Assembly: GCA_034008185.1 (NCBI GenBank)
Contig: CM067084.1
Span: forward strand, 17,318,385-17,382,384
Source: Gorsachius magnificus
Taxonomy: Eukaryota > Chordata > Aves > Pelecaniformes > Ardeidae
Length of the DNA: 64,000 bases
Direction: 5' to 3'
The notes under the pieces are model-generated. The model was given only the letters and a program-made list of their open reading frames with translations, made no database searches and was not told where the DNA came from. Each line of letters opens with the position of its first letter. Position 1 is the stretch's first letter. Shown here in pieces: positions 38,901-50,625 of the stretch. The position numbers were made by a program, and so were the translations under genes.

Positions 38901-41232
38901 ACGTTTTGTATTTAGTGGCTCTAATTATACAGTGGATATTTTGTAATTAAAATAGCTTAGTTCTAATTTTCATAAAGTTCTGTACATAGACCAATTCAAC
39001 AACCACCAATCATAGCACTACTAATTGATTCAGGAACAGAATATTTTCTCATCTTCTTTTCCCAGCAAGAAATATTGAGACAACCCCGTGTGTGCGATGC
39101 CTAGCATTTCACTTGGGAATGATAGAATCATAGAATGTTTTGGGTTGGAAGGGACCCCTAGAGGTCATCTAGTCCAACCCCCCTGCAGTGAGCAGGGACA
39201 CCACTAACTAGATCAGGTTGCTCAGAGCCCTGTCCAACCTGGCCTTGAATGTTCCCAGGGATGGGGCCTCCACCACCTCTCTGGGCAACCTGTTCCAGTG
39301 TTTCACCACCCTCGTTGTAAAGAATTTCCTCCTTATATCCAGTCTAAACCTACCCTGCTTCAGTTTAAAACCATTACTCCTTGTACTCTCACAGCTGGCC
39401 CTACTAAAAAGATTATCCCCATCTTTCCTAGAGGCCCCCTTTAGATACTGAAAGGCCGTAATCAGGTCTCCCCGCAGCCTTCTCTTCTCCAGGCTGAACA
39501 AGCCCAACTCTCTCAGCCTGTCCTCATAAGAGAGGTGCTCCAGCCCTCGGATCATTTTAGTAGCCCTCCTCTGGACCCGCTCCAACACTTCCATGTCCTT
39601 CTTGTGCTGAGGGCTCCAGAGCTGGACGCAGTACTCTAGGTGAGGTCTCACCAGCGCAGAGTAGAGGGGCAGAATCACCTCCCTCGACCTGCTGGCCACA
39701 CTTCTCCTGATGCAGTCCAGGGTACAGTTGGCCTTCTGGGCTGCCAGCGCACATTGCTGGCTCATGTCCAGCTTTTCATCCACCAGCACGCCCAAGTCCC
39801 TCTCGGCAGGGCTGCTCTCGATCCTTTCTTCCCCCAGCCTGTACTGATACTGGGGGTTACCCCGACCCAGGTGCAGGACCTTGCACTTGGCCTTGTTGAA
39901 CCTCAAGAGGTTCACAGAGGCCCACCTCTCCAGCCTGTCCAGGTCTCTCTGGATGACATCCCGTCCTTCTGGTGTGTCAACCGCACCACTCAGTTTGGTG
40001 TCGTCCGCAAACTTGCTGAGGGTGCATTCGATCTCACTGTCTAAGTCATTGATGAATATATTGAATCTCTGCTCTGATTTCTGACCTTTTTGGGATTACT
40101 TCCTACACACGTAAGCTTCTCTACTGATGTTGGCTATTCTGTTGTCCCACTGGAATGCAGCTCTAACAGGAGGTGAGAGCTACACAGAAAGGCAGCTTTT
40201 CGGTTCATATAAATTAATATAGCAGAGGCCTGAAAGTATGAAAAACCCAATGCCTGAATTTGACCCAATGGATTAAGAGAAACAAGCAATGAGATGAAAT
40301 ATCTTCGTGGTCTTCATTGCTGAGAAAAAGCACTGAGCCTTCATGCTCAACTCAGTTTAGCATCGTATATGCATATCATTTGATTTCTACAGTAGATACC
40401 ATAGATGTTCACAATCAAGCCTGCAGGTAACATCTGCTTGGATCATACTAATAAAATCCAACAGAAGACAACTTCTGGTTCCTCTCCTCTACAAAAAGGC
40501 ATTTTTCCAATTATTAGTATTGAGTGGCTGGAAGGAATGAGGAGTCCAGATATCAATGGTGATGTTAATAATCTGAAAATTACTTCAGCAGCAAATGATG
40601 TTATAAACTGGCAATTTCTTGGAATAACATCAACTCAGAGTTTCCATCATTAGCTTCAGCCAGAGGCTCCTCATCCTGATCACAGCCAAGCCACTGCATG
40701 GCTAGACAATCATTCTTTGAGTTATGACTGTCAGTCTCACTGCTGTTGTTGACATTAAACACCTTCTGTGTAGGAAAGATACATTAATTGAAGTGGAGGA
40801 CAGGAGATGAGCCTTCCTGTCTTCCTTCTCCACTATTATTAAAAATGCAGTCACTGAGGGAGAAGAATTGGTTGAGAAAACAGTCTGGAAGTTGAGAAGT
40901 CCTGATTGTCAACATGATGACAAAGGGCCCTAAAGAAATCTACCCCTTCTTCCCATCACACTGTGAGTTTACATAAGTTGTGCTTCTGACTGGCTTCCCT
41001 CCTGATCCCTAGAAAATCAGGACAAGCTGAGATCTGTAGAATTAGAGGTACATAAGTGATGGCCCACAGTGATACAGGGGAATAAAGTGAGTTAAATGAA
41101 GCATTTCTTCCTCACAGCAAAGAAGGAGACCTGAAAGGATACAAGACATGTTAAAGAAACTTTACAAGATGTTAGGGACAAGTAATTAGTTTTACTTTTT
41201 CTTTATTTGGCTCTTTATACAATTGTGTTTAC
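35975..41232 (-). other. Intron between exons 28 and 29
   Basis: A 5.3-kb intron with the CR1 at 39.1-40.1 kb. Exon-like pieces near 36446-36505 (SWLWAVCPPAS, strong GTAAGT donor) and 37594-37650 (a short phase-ambiguous segment) do not fit the phase of the neighbouring exons, so they are left out of the chain. Confidence 0.4.
39119..40066 (-). mobile_element. CR1 LINE with FADD motif retained
   Basis: About 948 bp of CR1. The frame is open from near 40065 down to 39208. It includes SKFADDTKL, the reverse-transcriptase catalytic motif (codons near 40000-40011), then [13 protein letters not shown] and the C-terminal blocks. The 5' half of the RT and the endonuclease are absent. The 3' end is ATTCTATGATTCTATC. 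It lies in the intron between exons 28 and 29. Confidence 0.93.
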
Positions 41233-41313
41233 TTAAAAGTGCATCCTTCTGGGAAGAGGATGAGCTAATATTGGCTGTAATTAAGCTGTGCTTCTCTGCC
41301 TGATGTAACATCA
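41233..41313 (-). CDS. Candidate exon 28
   Basis: The segment is 81 bp, phase 1 to 1, with acceptor gtttcttattgacttcag and donor TTTTAA followed by GTAAAC. It encodes HQAEKHSLITANISSSS and leads naturally into the helix-like start of exon 29. The intron that follows is over 5 kb and carries a CR1. Confidence 0.6.
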
Positions 41314-41728
41314 CTGAAGTCAATAAGAAACTTAAAGGCCTCATCTCTGGACCTATTTGAGAGCTCCTTCTTCCATCCTGCCCCATATACTTACTCATAT
41401 ATTCCTTCCCCACCCATTCTTTAACTTAAGCTTAATCAGAGGAACTCATGTAATTAGTTAATTTCTTTTGAATTCCATGTCTTTTTTTGGGGGGTGGAGT
41501 GGGTAGGGGGGTGGAATGTTAAACACATTTATGCTATGCTCTGAATGTAAAATAAAAAACTGTTTTGCAAGGTTCTGTCACAGTTTATTCAGGATAAAGC
41601 TAATGAGTTTTCACATTTAAGTTTTACTGTTTGCAATAAATTCTGCTTATGAGGCACACCTAAGTACAAATGTAGGCATCACTTTAATTTATAAAAAAAG
41701 TGGACAGTATCAAAATAGAAATATCAAC

Positions 41729-41807
41729 AGCAGCACTCTTCTGGTTCAGCTTTCTCCATGAAATATGGAACAGCTAAAGTATTCAAGCAATTCCTCAAAT
41801 TTATGTG
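41729..41807 (-). CDS. Candidate exon 27
   Basis: Acceptor tttgaatagctttcag opens 26 codons (LRNCLNTLAVPYFMEKAE), phase 0 to 1. The donor needed for the phase, GCT followed by GTTGAT, is poor. The coding look and the phase fit with exons 26 and 28 are the main support. Confidence 0.48.
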
Positions 41808-44055
41808 CTGAAAGCTATTCAAATATAAAATAAGCACTAACAAACGGGCAACCTTGTCAGTTGCAATGCTAATAAATTACATTCACCAAGGTAAGTTAGC
41901 TACATTTTCAGTACAAGTGGATATATCATAAGAGCCTGATAATGATACAACTAACAGAAAAATAAATGTGCGTTCTCTGACCTTGACAATAATTCACTAA
42001 CAGCTTGCCTCACAATTTTCCTAACATTGAGCCACTCTTCACAGGCTATCTAAAAAGTGTTTATATTTCTGTGGATGGAGAGTTTCATCTGTGTCATCAC
42101 TACTCTATTAGGGATTTTAGGCCAGTATTAAGATAAATTACAGAAAATAATAAATTTCAGGATAATATTCCATGAATCTGCCCAGGGGAATTTGTAGGAT
42201 AGGGGTCAGAGGAACACTAGGGGTTTTTGTTCTGTTTGGTTCTTTTTTCTTTTTCTTTTGGAGGACTGATCTGATACCCTTCACAGCATTTCACATGTCT
42301 CAAAAACATCAAAGCTGGATTTCCTTTACTGATTTGTTACTCCCTGAAACAGGTAATAAGTGGGACTGCTGCTGAGCTTGTAATGAAGATGCAACTTGCC
42401 AGTATTGGACCCTTAGTAAATCTTATTGGGGCTAACTTGAAAGAACACTGGCTTCAATGAGGAGAGACCAAAAGCATGTGTTTTATTTTAGATTGGTGAA
42501 ATGATGAGATGCCCGCTATTATTAATTTATAGGGCAAATTACAGACAGGAAGAACTATTTAAGCTAGAGGATGGTGTCAGCACAAGAACAGTTGGCTATC
42601 AACTGGCCATGAAAAAAACTCAGGCTTAAAACTAGCAACAGAAGTGTATAGGTCTTGACAGGTAACTTAATCAACTGGAAGATGGAAGTTGGTAACTTGA
42701 TGGAAAGGATTACATGATGCAGTTCCAGAAGAGGCAAGAAACTGAATCTGGAGGTCCTCATGTTGCAGCTAATGTGAGCTTTGAAGAGGAGCTAAGGGAA
42801 TAATGCAGTTCCTTTGCATGCTCTTTACAGCCAATTAGGGTTAAATAAGGACTCCATTGTCTTTACTAACATAAATATTTTATCCCCTAGTGATTGTTCT
42901 CCTTTTTGGTAAGTCAGTCTAAAACATGCACAGAGGGTAGCAGTCAGGCTTTCCACAACACCGAATAGCAACTATCACTGCCACTACCATGTGCTCTGTG
43001 CTTACTTGTCTTCCCATGATCCTGTGTTGCGAAGAGATATTTGTAGTCAGGAACCCTGTCACAGAACTGTTCCCAGAATCTGCATTCAGCACCACAAAAT
43101 GACCCAAAAGGAAAAACCATCAAGTAATCAATGTGACCCACCACATCACTTTAGGGACTTGAGCCACAGGTTCAGGCTTTGGAATAGTGGGTATAGAGCA
43201 AGATGCTGAGAGCCAGCTATGGGGACTGCTAACACGCTGCCTCAGCATAGAGTGCGGATGTACATCTCTTCTCCATCTCTTGTCTCTCTCCACCCACAAA
43301 GCACTGAGCGCTGTTAAGACTGCGAAAGACATCAATACACTGTTAACAAAATAGCCTATCAAGGGAGAATGGGGTTAAATATCAAGACCAGTATCTCATC
43401 CAGATACACCTACTCCAATGGTACCCGTTATTAAAAATAGCAGATAAGCATTAGTAAATTATATTGATTACAGCTGCTTTCACAAAGCTAGAAAAATGTT
43501 CAGAAATGTTTTTCCTTTGCTCTTTGAGGAAGCCATGCATAGAAAAAATACTTTTTTTTTTTTAACTTACAAAGCTAACTTTCTATATAAATAAATTCAA
43601 AGGCCAGTATCTCTGCCCTGACTGGAAATATATCAGCATGTACAACCAGCTTTGGGGGTACAGAATGTGATTACAAGGAGGGCTTGGACTCACTTTACTA
43701 TGATTTTTTTCCATTGTCTAGAAATCTGAAACAATGGGAGAGAGGGAAGGAAGCGTACTTATCTAATTTTAAGATTTTTTTTTTTTTTTTTTTAACTGAG
43801 TCAAGGAGCATTGCTTTTCAAGTGAAGTTTAGATTTTTTACTTTTCAGCAAATACATTTTTCTCTTGCAAAGTGCAATGTGTGTAGGAGTCAGCTCACGT
43901 AGAAAGTGGTTCCCTGATCAAAACAGATGGCATGCTGGCAGGGTAAGTTTTAAATGGCAGAGTGTTGATGTTGAAAGATTTCAACAGCAGCTTCCATGAC
44001 AGGGACAGAGACATAAATGACAAATACAAAATACAAAGACATTTCAATAACTTAC

Positions 44056-44243
44056 CAGTGTAACACTCTACGTTAATATTTCTCTCTTGTTTTTCAAGAT
44101 GCTAGAGGGAGTCTTCCTAGCTGTGGGCACAAGACTATATTTTAGCTCAATAAATCTCAAAAAACTAATGAGGGTTCTATTTTTAGGACAATGAAGCATG
44201 AAAACTAAGGCTTTACTGGCATGGGGAAGGAACAAGCTGGCTA
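44056..44243 (-). pseudogene. Candidate exon 26 with in-frame TAG near its end
   Basis: Acceptor gctaaaaacctttccag opens 57 clean codons (FLPHASKALVFMLHCPK), then TAG at 44068-44070, then four codons to donor ACTG followed by GTAAGT. The 188-bp length fits phase 1 to 0. A shorter exon from an internal acceptor (gactccctctag, 44101) avoids the stop in another frame (phase 0 to 1) but then misjoins exon 27. Confidence 0.48.
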
Positions 44244-44309
44244 CTGGAAAGGTTTTTAGCAAAGCTCTTGGTGAAACAAAGTGACCAAGTAATGCTTCTC
44301 CTGACTTAC

Positions 44310-44392
44310 CGATCTCATTGAGTTCTCCTGGAAGGTTTATATTAGACTCTCTGAGCTTTTGTCACATGCATTTTAGTTATCCATCCACTAAT
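44310..44392 (-). pseudogene. Candidate exon 25 with an extra base
   Basis: The acceptor ggcttactgtgcctcacag is excellent, and the donor ATCG followed by GTAAGTC is strong. The first part reads ISGWITKMHVTKAQ, then stops. The end reads NINLPGELNEI in the frame shifted by one. The 83-bp length is one base more than a phase 0 to 1 exon needs. It may be a real frameshift or two overlapping chance frames. Confidence 0.42.
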
Positions 44393-47300
44393 CTGTGAGG
44401 CACAGTAAGCCAAAGTGTTCAAACTGGGAAATCTGCAAGGGTTTTTTTTCAGTGTGTGAATAACGTTTTCATAGATTCCAAATGAAAAAACCCAAACATT
44501 TAATCAGAGAAATTATTTCAGATATCCAAATTTACATATCTCCAGTTCTCATTCCTGTCATATGTATCTGTAATTCAATATTGCTTTTAATATCTTGTCA
44601 TCTAAGAAGTTCTTCTTGACAGTTATTCTCCAAACATTTCCTCACCTCCCCTGTTTTCATAGGCTCTTCCCCGAGTCTCACTCTTTTTTTTTTTTTTTGT
44701 AAAGACTGAAGCTAATCTATCTTTTTTCTAACCTTCTTATCAGTACTCTAATGCTCTTCATTTTTTGCCATATTTCCAGATTCAGTTCCGCATCCAGCTG
44801 TTCATGAAGCATTTACTACCAATAAGATATGGCAGGCAGTTTTGCATTTTTTAAGGCAAAACCAGAGAAACTCAGCCTTAATTCAGCTCCTTGCTGCAGA
44901 GGGGGATGCACAAGACGGAATGACAGGGATGCCTGGTAAAAGCTCTGGGAAGCAACAAATCACCAAAAGGAGAGCAATCATTTCTTTTTCCTCTGCAATG
45001 AGAAAGGTTTGTAGATGCCAGCTTGTACATGAGGTACTCCCTGACCAAAAAGTGATATATAGCCAAGGCAAATGTGAAGTATTTTACAAAAACATTTTTC
45101 TCATAAAATAATCTTGGCAGGACTCTATGCAGAGGCCTGACATGAACAGCAGTATTAAGTAACTTCTTTGTAGCTTGCTCAAAGAGATAGTGGGGGGGAA
45201 GATATGATATCTGTTAAATTTGTCCTTAATTGTTATACCTGGTAAAGCTTATGGCCAAAAATTGAACAGTGAGCAGATTCAATGCAGTCTCCAAGGCCTT
45301 GGTTTTATGCCTCTGGTATATTATAGATGACCTTTTTTACAGTCTTTTCTTTCTATGAAATACACCAGAGTAAAAAATTACACAAGTCCCCCCACCCCCC
45401 TTTTTTTTTTCTTCTTTATCCTCCAACTGCTTCCATGTAAATAATCCCATCTCTACATGCCATTGATAGGAAACAGAAAGTCTAGGCAAAAGTAGATTAA
45501 TAAATACATAAATACTAAATGCTGAGTAATACATAGGAAATAATAGTAATGCATAATAACAGTAATCCATAGCAAATGCTAAAGAATATAATGGTCCCAA
45601 TTTGAAGTTACTCTGAAAGGCATGTATAGACCACATATGTAAAATAAGTTACAAAGTAAAGCTGCATCTTTCTTCATAAGACAGAATATACTGTATCTTC
45701 AAGGAGCTACATCCCAGGAACAGAGCTGCACCCTTGCGCTGTTAACAAGTTGCCACCTATCACCACAACAACAGTATTATTGAAGGGATATGATAAAATA
45801 TGGGGTGTTGTCTCACCCATTCAGCTAAAATGATGAAAACCAAACTGCAGCAAATTTAAAGGTGTTTTAAATTATTTGATATGAAGAAACTCGAACTATT
45901 TTGTCAATAAGTTTCCCATTAATTGACATGAATAAAGGAAGGTTAGGGAACAGCAAAGTAATGAAACTCCCAGTTTTCAGTAAATTTCTTTTCACTTCCC
46001 CCTTCAAAATAATTTGCTTAGAGCTAATAAAAACAGACAGCCACAAGCAACCTCAATTACTGCTCTCCAGAGCAACTGCTAGCAGTTCTCAATTCAGGTG
46101 TGCATTTACATAAATGTAAGGTTTTGCCCTTATATATATATATGTGTGTGTGTGTGTGTATATATGTGTGTGTATATATATATGGTTGAGTAAACTTGAA
46201 GTGTCCTTGCCAAGTGCCTGCCTTGGTAGGAGTTAGAACTAGTAACAAGAACTTTTAGACAAATTTGGCAAGAATTAATCAGCTAAGTGTAGCACAATGT
46301 TAGACTCCACAGCTACATGCCTAACCAAGAATTGATACAAGAGTTTTTAGCAGGGAGATTTGAATACTTAGGCCAGTGTTTCCAGTTTTGCATGTAATTT
46401 CACTATTTTGCTTTGGCTTGGATGCTCAGACTTTGAATAACGTGCCACCCTTTCTACTACCATGATCTGAACCCACAAAAATGGCGCCCACAAACTAGAT
46501 GACCAAAATTAGTATAGTTTTCCCCTTGAATGTTATGTTTAAAATCAAGCCTTTGCAGACAATCTTGTAGAATGAAATTCAATGAGAAGCTTTATGATAC
46601 AATTTTATTTTCATTTATTTGCCATTTTTACGCCAAATAAAAGCTTTATTTTATTTAAGCAAACGGGGAATTACTGAGTGCGCTTTGGGTTTACTACTGC
46701 TAAGTGTCCTAAGAAGAGCAAAGTACTTTCTGAGTAGAATTTGAAGGCAGAAAGAGGAAAAAAGAGGCAAAAATGAAATGCATTTACCACTAGTCACTGC
46801 AATTTATGGTCATAGCAATACAGTTTGGCAAGGTGTCAGTATGTCATGAATTCCCCTTCAAAACCTGACTGTGCCAATTAGTGTTCCACTACTCTTTTCA
46901 GGTTTGCTGTTCACTGTCTGCAGACCTTCCCCTACTAGGAAAAGCTTAGTGATTCATGCCATTGAGCTCTCTAGTTTGTCCTGTGCAGTGCAAAGCAGCT
47001 AACAGCTGAGAGAAGCAAGGCTGACAGTATTGAGTTTGCCTATCTCAAGTACTCAGAATCATGATTCGCAGTCCAATGTCCTGAGCTTTAGAGAATAATC
47101 TGAGGGATCCCTTTATTTGCCTTCCGGTCTTTGAGACTTAAGCAGTATTTTCACTCTTTTCTCTACAAAACAGGAAAAGCTTGAAATGTAGCTTTCAGTA
47201 AATAAAGGAAATACAAACTTAAGTCTTGAATTTAGTCACTTTGCTTTAATACAAGCATAAAACATCTAAAGGCTTGTCAAACTTCAAGGTCTGGTTATAT

Positions 47301-47671
47301 GCTAACCTGTTCAACTTCAGGTAGCAACCACTCTAAAAGAGGAGAAATGCAGCAGTGTAGGCATCACATCCCTCCTACTTCTCTGTGAGAGAGTGAAGTG
47401 TTAGTAAAACAAAAGCAGCTGGAAGCTAGCAGTAGGGAACAGCTAAAACAGCCAGTGTAGGACAAAGGGAGAAATGCAAGAAAGGAAATAAAAAGCTGCA
47501 AAAGCCCCAAAACAAACCAGAAAAAACATAACCTAATAACATTTATATCTGGATCTGGCAAAGTCTGACAGAATAACTATATGATAACTCTGGGAGACCT
47601 AGAAGTCCAGGATATTAACTGAACACTACTCAGATCCCCAGTATTGAGGACCAGTGTTAGGAAAGGCTCAC
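44393..47671 (-). other. Gap in the exon chain
   Basis: Exon 24 leaves at phase 2 and exon 25 enters at phase 0, so at least one exon should lie here. Two acceptor-led open stretches are candidates: one ending near 45027 (acceptor cctttctcattgcag) and one starting near 45750 (RKGAALFLGCSSLKIQY). Neither has a convincing donor at the right phase. The rest is AT-rich intron with a TA/TG repeat near 46.13 kb. Confidence 0.4.
46131..46183. repeat. TA/TG compound microsatellite
   Basis: Alternating (TA)n and (TG)n blocks over about 53 bp. A likely polymorphic, Z-DNA- or cruciform-prone tract. Confidence 0.9.
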
Positions 47672-47719
47672 CATTCAGCTCTTGATAATATAACAGTTAT
47701 TGCTGCTTCTGACATCAAA
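47672..47719 (-). CDS. Candidate exon 24
   Basis: The segment is 48 bp, phase 2 to 2, with acceptor caccaacctttcctacag and donor GAATG followed by GTGAGCC. The only open frame reads LMSEAAITVILSRAE. The intron from exon 23 is 77 bp. Confidence 0.63.
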
Positions 47720-47796
47720 CTGTAGGAAAGGTTGGTGACTATTTTAAATTGCTTAGCATCCTTTTTGCTCCAGCTGGCCCCAAGATCAGAACTCAC

Positions 47797-47832
47797 ATGG
47801 GTCCAGATGAAAGTGCACTTAGAGGTACTTTA
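47797..47832 (-). CDS. Candidate exon 23, 5' border uncertain
   Basis: The donor GACCCAT followed by GTGAGT is strong, and the frame before it (KVPLSALSSGP) is open back to about 47866. The acceptor at 47833 (gcagctctggttggaag) gives phase 2 to 2, fitting its neighbours. Another at 47855 (gcttgtccag) gives a longer exon at phase 1. Confidence 0.45.
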
Positions 47833-48024
47833 CTTCCAACCAGAGCTGCCTTAACTGGACAAGCTTGCTACCACTGAGCTTCTGACCCACAATCATCATA
47901 AACTGCTCAGCAAAAGTGAGCCACTATTCTCATTTCAGTGGCATAAGACTTGTTTTCTTGTTGTACTGTTACCCAAACATTCCACTGATACAAAATTTTA
48001 CTTGACAGAACCCTACTGATTTTG

Positions 48025-48077
48025 AAAAAAAAAAAAAAAAAAACCAAAAAAACCCAAAAAAACAACAAACCAAAAAC
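48025..48077. repeat. A-rich tract with AAACC units
   Basis: A poly-A run of about 19 followed by CCAAAAAAACCCAAAAA-type units. No retroelement body is recognisable upstream. Confidence 0.85.
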
Positions 48078-48857
48078 ACCTACAGCACAGAAAAATGGAG
48101 ATATACAGAATCAGATACCTGGCTAGCAGAGCCACCACCACCAAGCAGGTGTATAGTCAACCTGTTCAGCAATGAACTGGGTGATGGCACATGTTGACAA
48201 TTTCACCATTACCCATTCTCCCAATGGTTTAATATGATGGCATCCTGAAAGACTAATCATCCAGAAAAGAAAGAAAATAAATAATATTAGTTGAAGTGAA
48301 GGGGAACTACAGAAAGGGAAGCCTAATCAATGTCAGGAGCAGAGAAACACACAGAGAACACCTGTTGACCTGGCAGATGGAAATGGAGTGTACAAATACA
48401 AGAATGCTTGTAAGTCGACACATGAGAACAGTGAAACACACTTTAAAACATACTCCTTTGTAACAGCTTTTACACCTTTACAAGAGGCTGATCAGTTCCT
48501 TGTGTATTACAAGATGTAAGCCATTTCCAGACTGAGATCCTAACACTCTACAGATTGATTTGATCCCTAGCTCCACAGCATCATATGGGAGACAACTGCC
48601 AGAGAAAATGGATCCACTCCTCTTTAAAGGGGACAGCTAACATGCACCATCAGGATAACAAAAAATTTCACAGGATAAAAAAAAATTCACAAGAAAACAA
48701 GGATTTCACATAACATGTTGAATTGAATGAAGAAAACAGGAAAGCTGCTATTAAACCAACATGAAGAGAGCTATGATTCACTGCTCCAAAGTAAAAACAT
48801 GTGGTAAGAGATAAGGATGTCTTAATTTAAAAACTAAATATTGTACCTGTGACTTAC

Positions 48858-48901
48858 TTGACCAGAAAAGCCACAAACATACCTTCCCTTTCACCCTTTA
48901 A
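48858..48901 (-). CDS. Candidate exon 22
   Basis: The segment is 44 bp, phase 0 to 2, encoding LKGEREGMFVAFLV, between a superb acceptor (ggtttcagttctttctctgag) and donor GGTCAA followed by GTAAGTC. Only this frame is open. It overlaps a longer plus-strand frame that I reject. Confidence 0.6.
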
Positions 48902-50455
48902 CTCAGAGAAAGAACTGAAACCACAAAGCAGCTCAGAGTTAATACTGAACTGTAAGCTAAGTATTCCAAAAAATAATTTTCATGATCACATGCCGGTTCT
49001 ACAGAAGAAAAATAACCAGGTTGTACCATACAAACCCCACCTTATTTCTATACCATGGTACAACCAGGGCTATTTATTATACTTGAGCAACTATAACCCC
49101 TACTTTAAAAAGAGATGTTATCACTGTTGCTCTAACACTATTGCAGCATGTGTTGTACTGCTGGCACTATCTGGAGATGGGCATATTTAGCACCGTGACA
49201 ATTGACTCCCCTAACAGCAAAGTCTTGTACCTTCAGCTTCCACTGGTGAACACATACTGATGATCTGGAAAATGTAAGACTCTCACTATGAAATGCCCAT
49301 TCCTATTTGTCTACCATAGTAACATTTTCAAAATGACACGCATCGTGAATAGATTACGACAAAATGTTACTTCAAAAATAATTGAATGTTCCAGGAATCT
49401 TCAAAAAGTTCTTCACATTCTGCAATCCATCTTTTAAAAACGCTAATTTTATAGCCTAAAACCCAAACTCTTTTGCTGTGTACAGCATACAATTCAATAC
49501 ACATTGACTACCAGACAAGTAGCCTATTACAAAGAGACATTGTTCATGGCTTATAGTACATAGTAAGTACTTACAATGACACAATATATTGCTCTGATAA
49601 GATTATAAACACAATATCAGAAGAAAATCCATAAAAACCTAATTATGCACACAAAAGTTACAGCATTAAAAGCTAACTGAGGCATTTGGACTGAAGATTT
49701 GAAATTATAATTGATTTTAAACATATAACACTACTGGTGGACTTAATTCCTACAGGAATTTAATTTTAAAATTTTACTACTACATGCTGATTAGAATAGA
49801 GCTCTAAGGCCAACAGGCTTTTAGTATTGCTTTTAATTTAATACAGATGTTTAATACAAACCCAGCTCAGGTTGATAGAAATAGGGAAGTCAGATGTTTA
49901 AGAGCTTAGTGATTCAAAGTTACCTGTAATGAACTGCAATAAGTCAGTCTGCAAGAGGCTTTTCAGCTACCAGCTTTGAAAAGCTGGGAACAGGGAAGTA
50001 CAAAAAGCAGGGCACAATCCAAACTGCAGAAAGGAATAACAGAATGAACTCACCACTCATGCTGACATAACCGCAAAACTCAAGTGCTCTATCCAGATTG
50101 CCACAATCACCTACTTGGGCCCATATTAATATGAAGGGCCTGACGCATAAATTTCTCTAACTGCCAGTAACATGACGCAGGAGTTTCACTTCTCTATCAC
50201 GACCATGACCTCACATGAGTAATGGTAAAGTGTCTGGATGACAAGCTAAAAAATAAGGCAGAACACAGATCATTAAATAAACTTTTAAACAGGCAGACCA
50301 TCCCTATACGTCTTTATCCCTTCAGCTGCTACAGGAGTAAACTGGAGAAAGAGAACAACATTGTAACCTAGGGTTAGGATTTATGTGGGTACTTTCCCCC
50401 TTCCCATCAGCAACAAAGAAGAGGATAGCACATACGAAGGAAAACAAATACTCAC

Positions 50456-50625
50456 CTTGCCAAGAGGCAGGTTAGTTAAGTTTTTAACCTCAAATGCTAT
50501 AGAGTCAAACCTACTAAAGTTAGTGACAAGGTTTTCACTGACAAGATGACTGAGCGCTAAAATCTCAACAAGACACAAGTGGAAGAAATCCAATTCTCTG
50601 TTCTCTATGGTAAACATCAAGACCT
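50456..50625 (-). CDS. Candidate exon 21, strong
   Basis: The segment is 170 bp, phase 1 to 0, with 56 open codons. Both splice sites are near consensus (tatctatctttcag; GGCAAG followed by GTGAGT). The text includes FFHLCLVEILALSHLVS and ends in an FEVKNLTNLP-like run reminiscent of ASH/MSP-type beta strands, though this is not a secure domain call. Confidence 0.75.

Noticed and set aside
43006..43079. Exon-like segment with a strong GTAAGC donor (phase 1 to 0)
   Set aside because: Exons 26 and 27 already join at phase 0, so inserting this one would break the frame. It remains possible as an alternative exon.
43120..43362. 80-codon minus-strand frame with a fair acceptor
   Set aside because: It has no donor of acceptable quality at any phase that joins its neighbours.
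48849..49190. 113-codon plus-strand open frame
   Set aside because: It overlaps a better minus-strand exon, shows no recognisable motif, and has no promoter or splice context.
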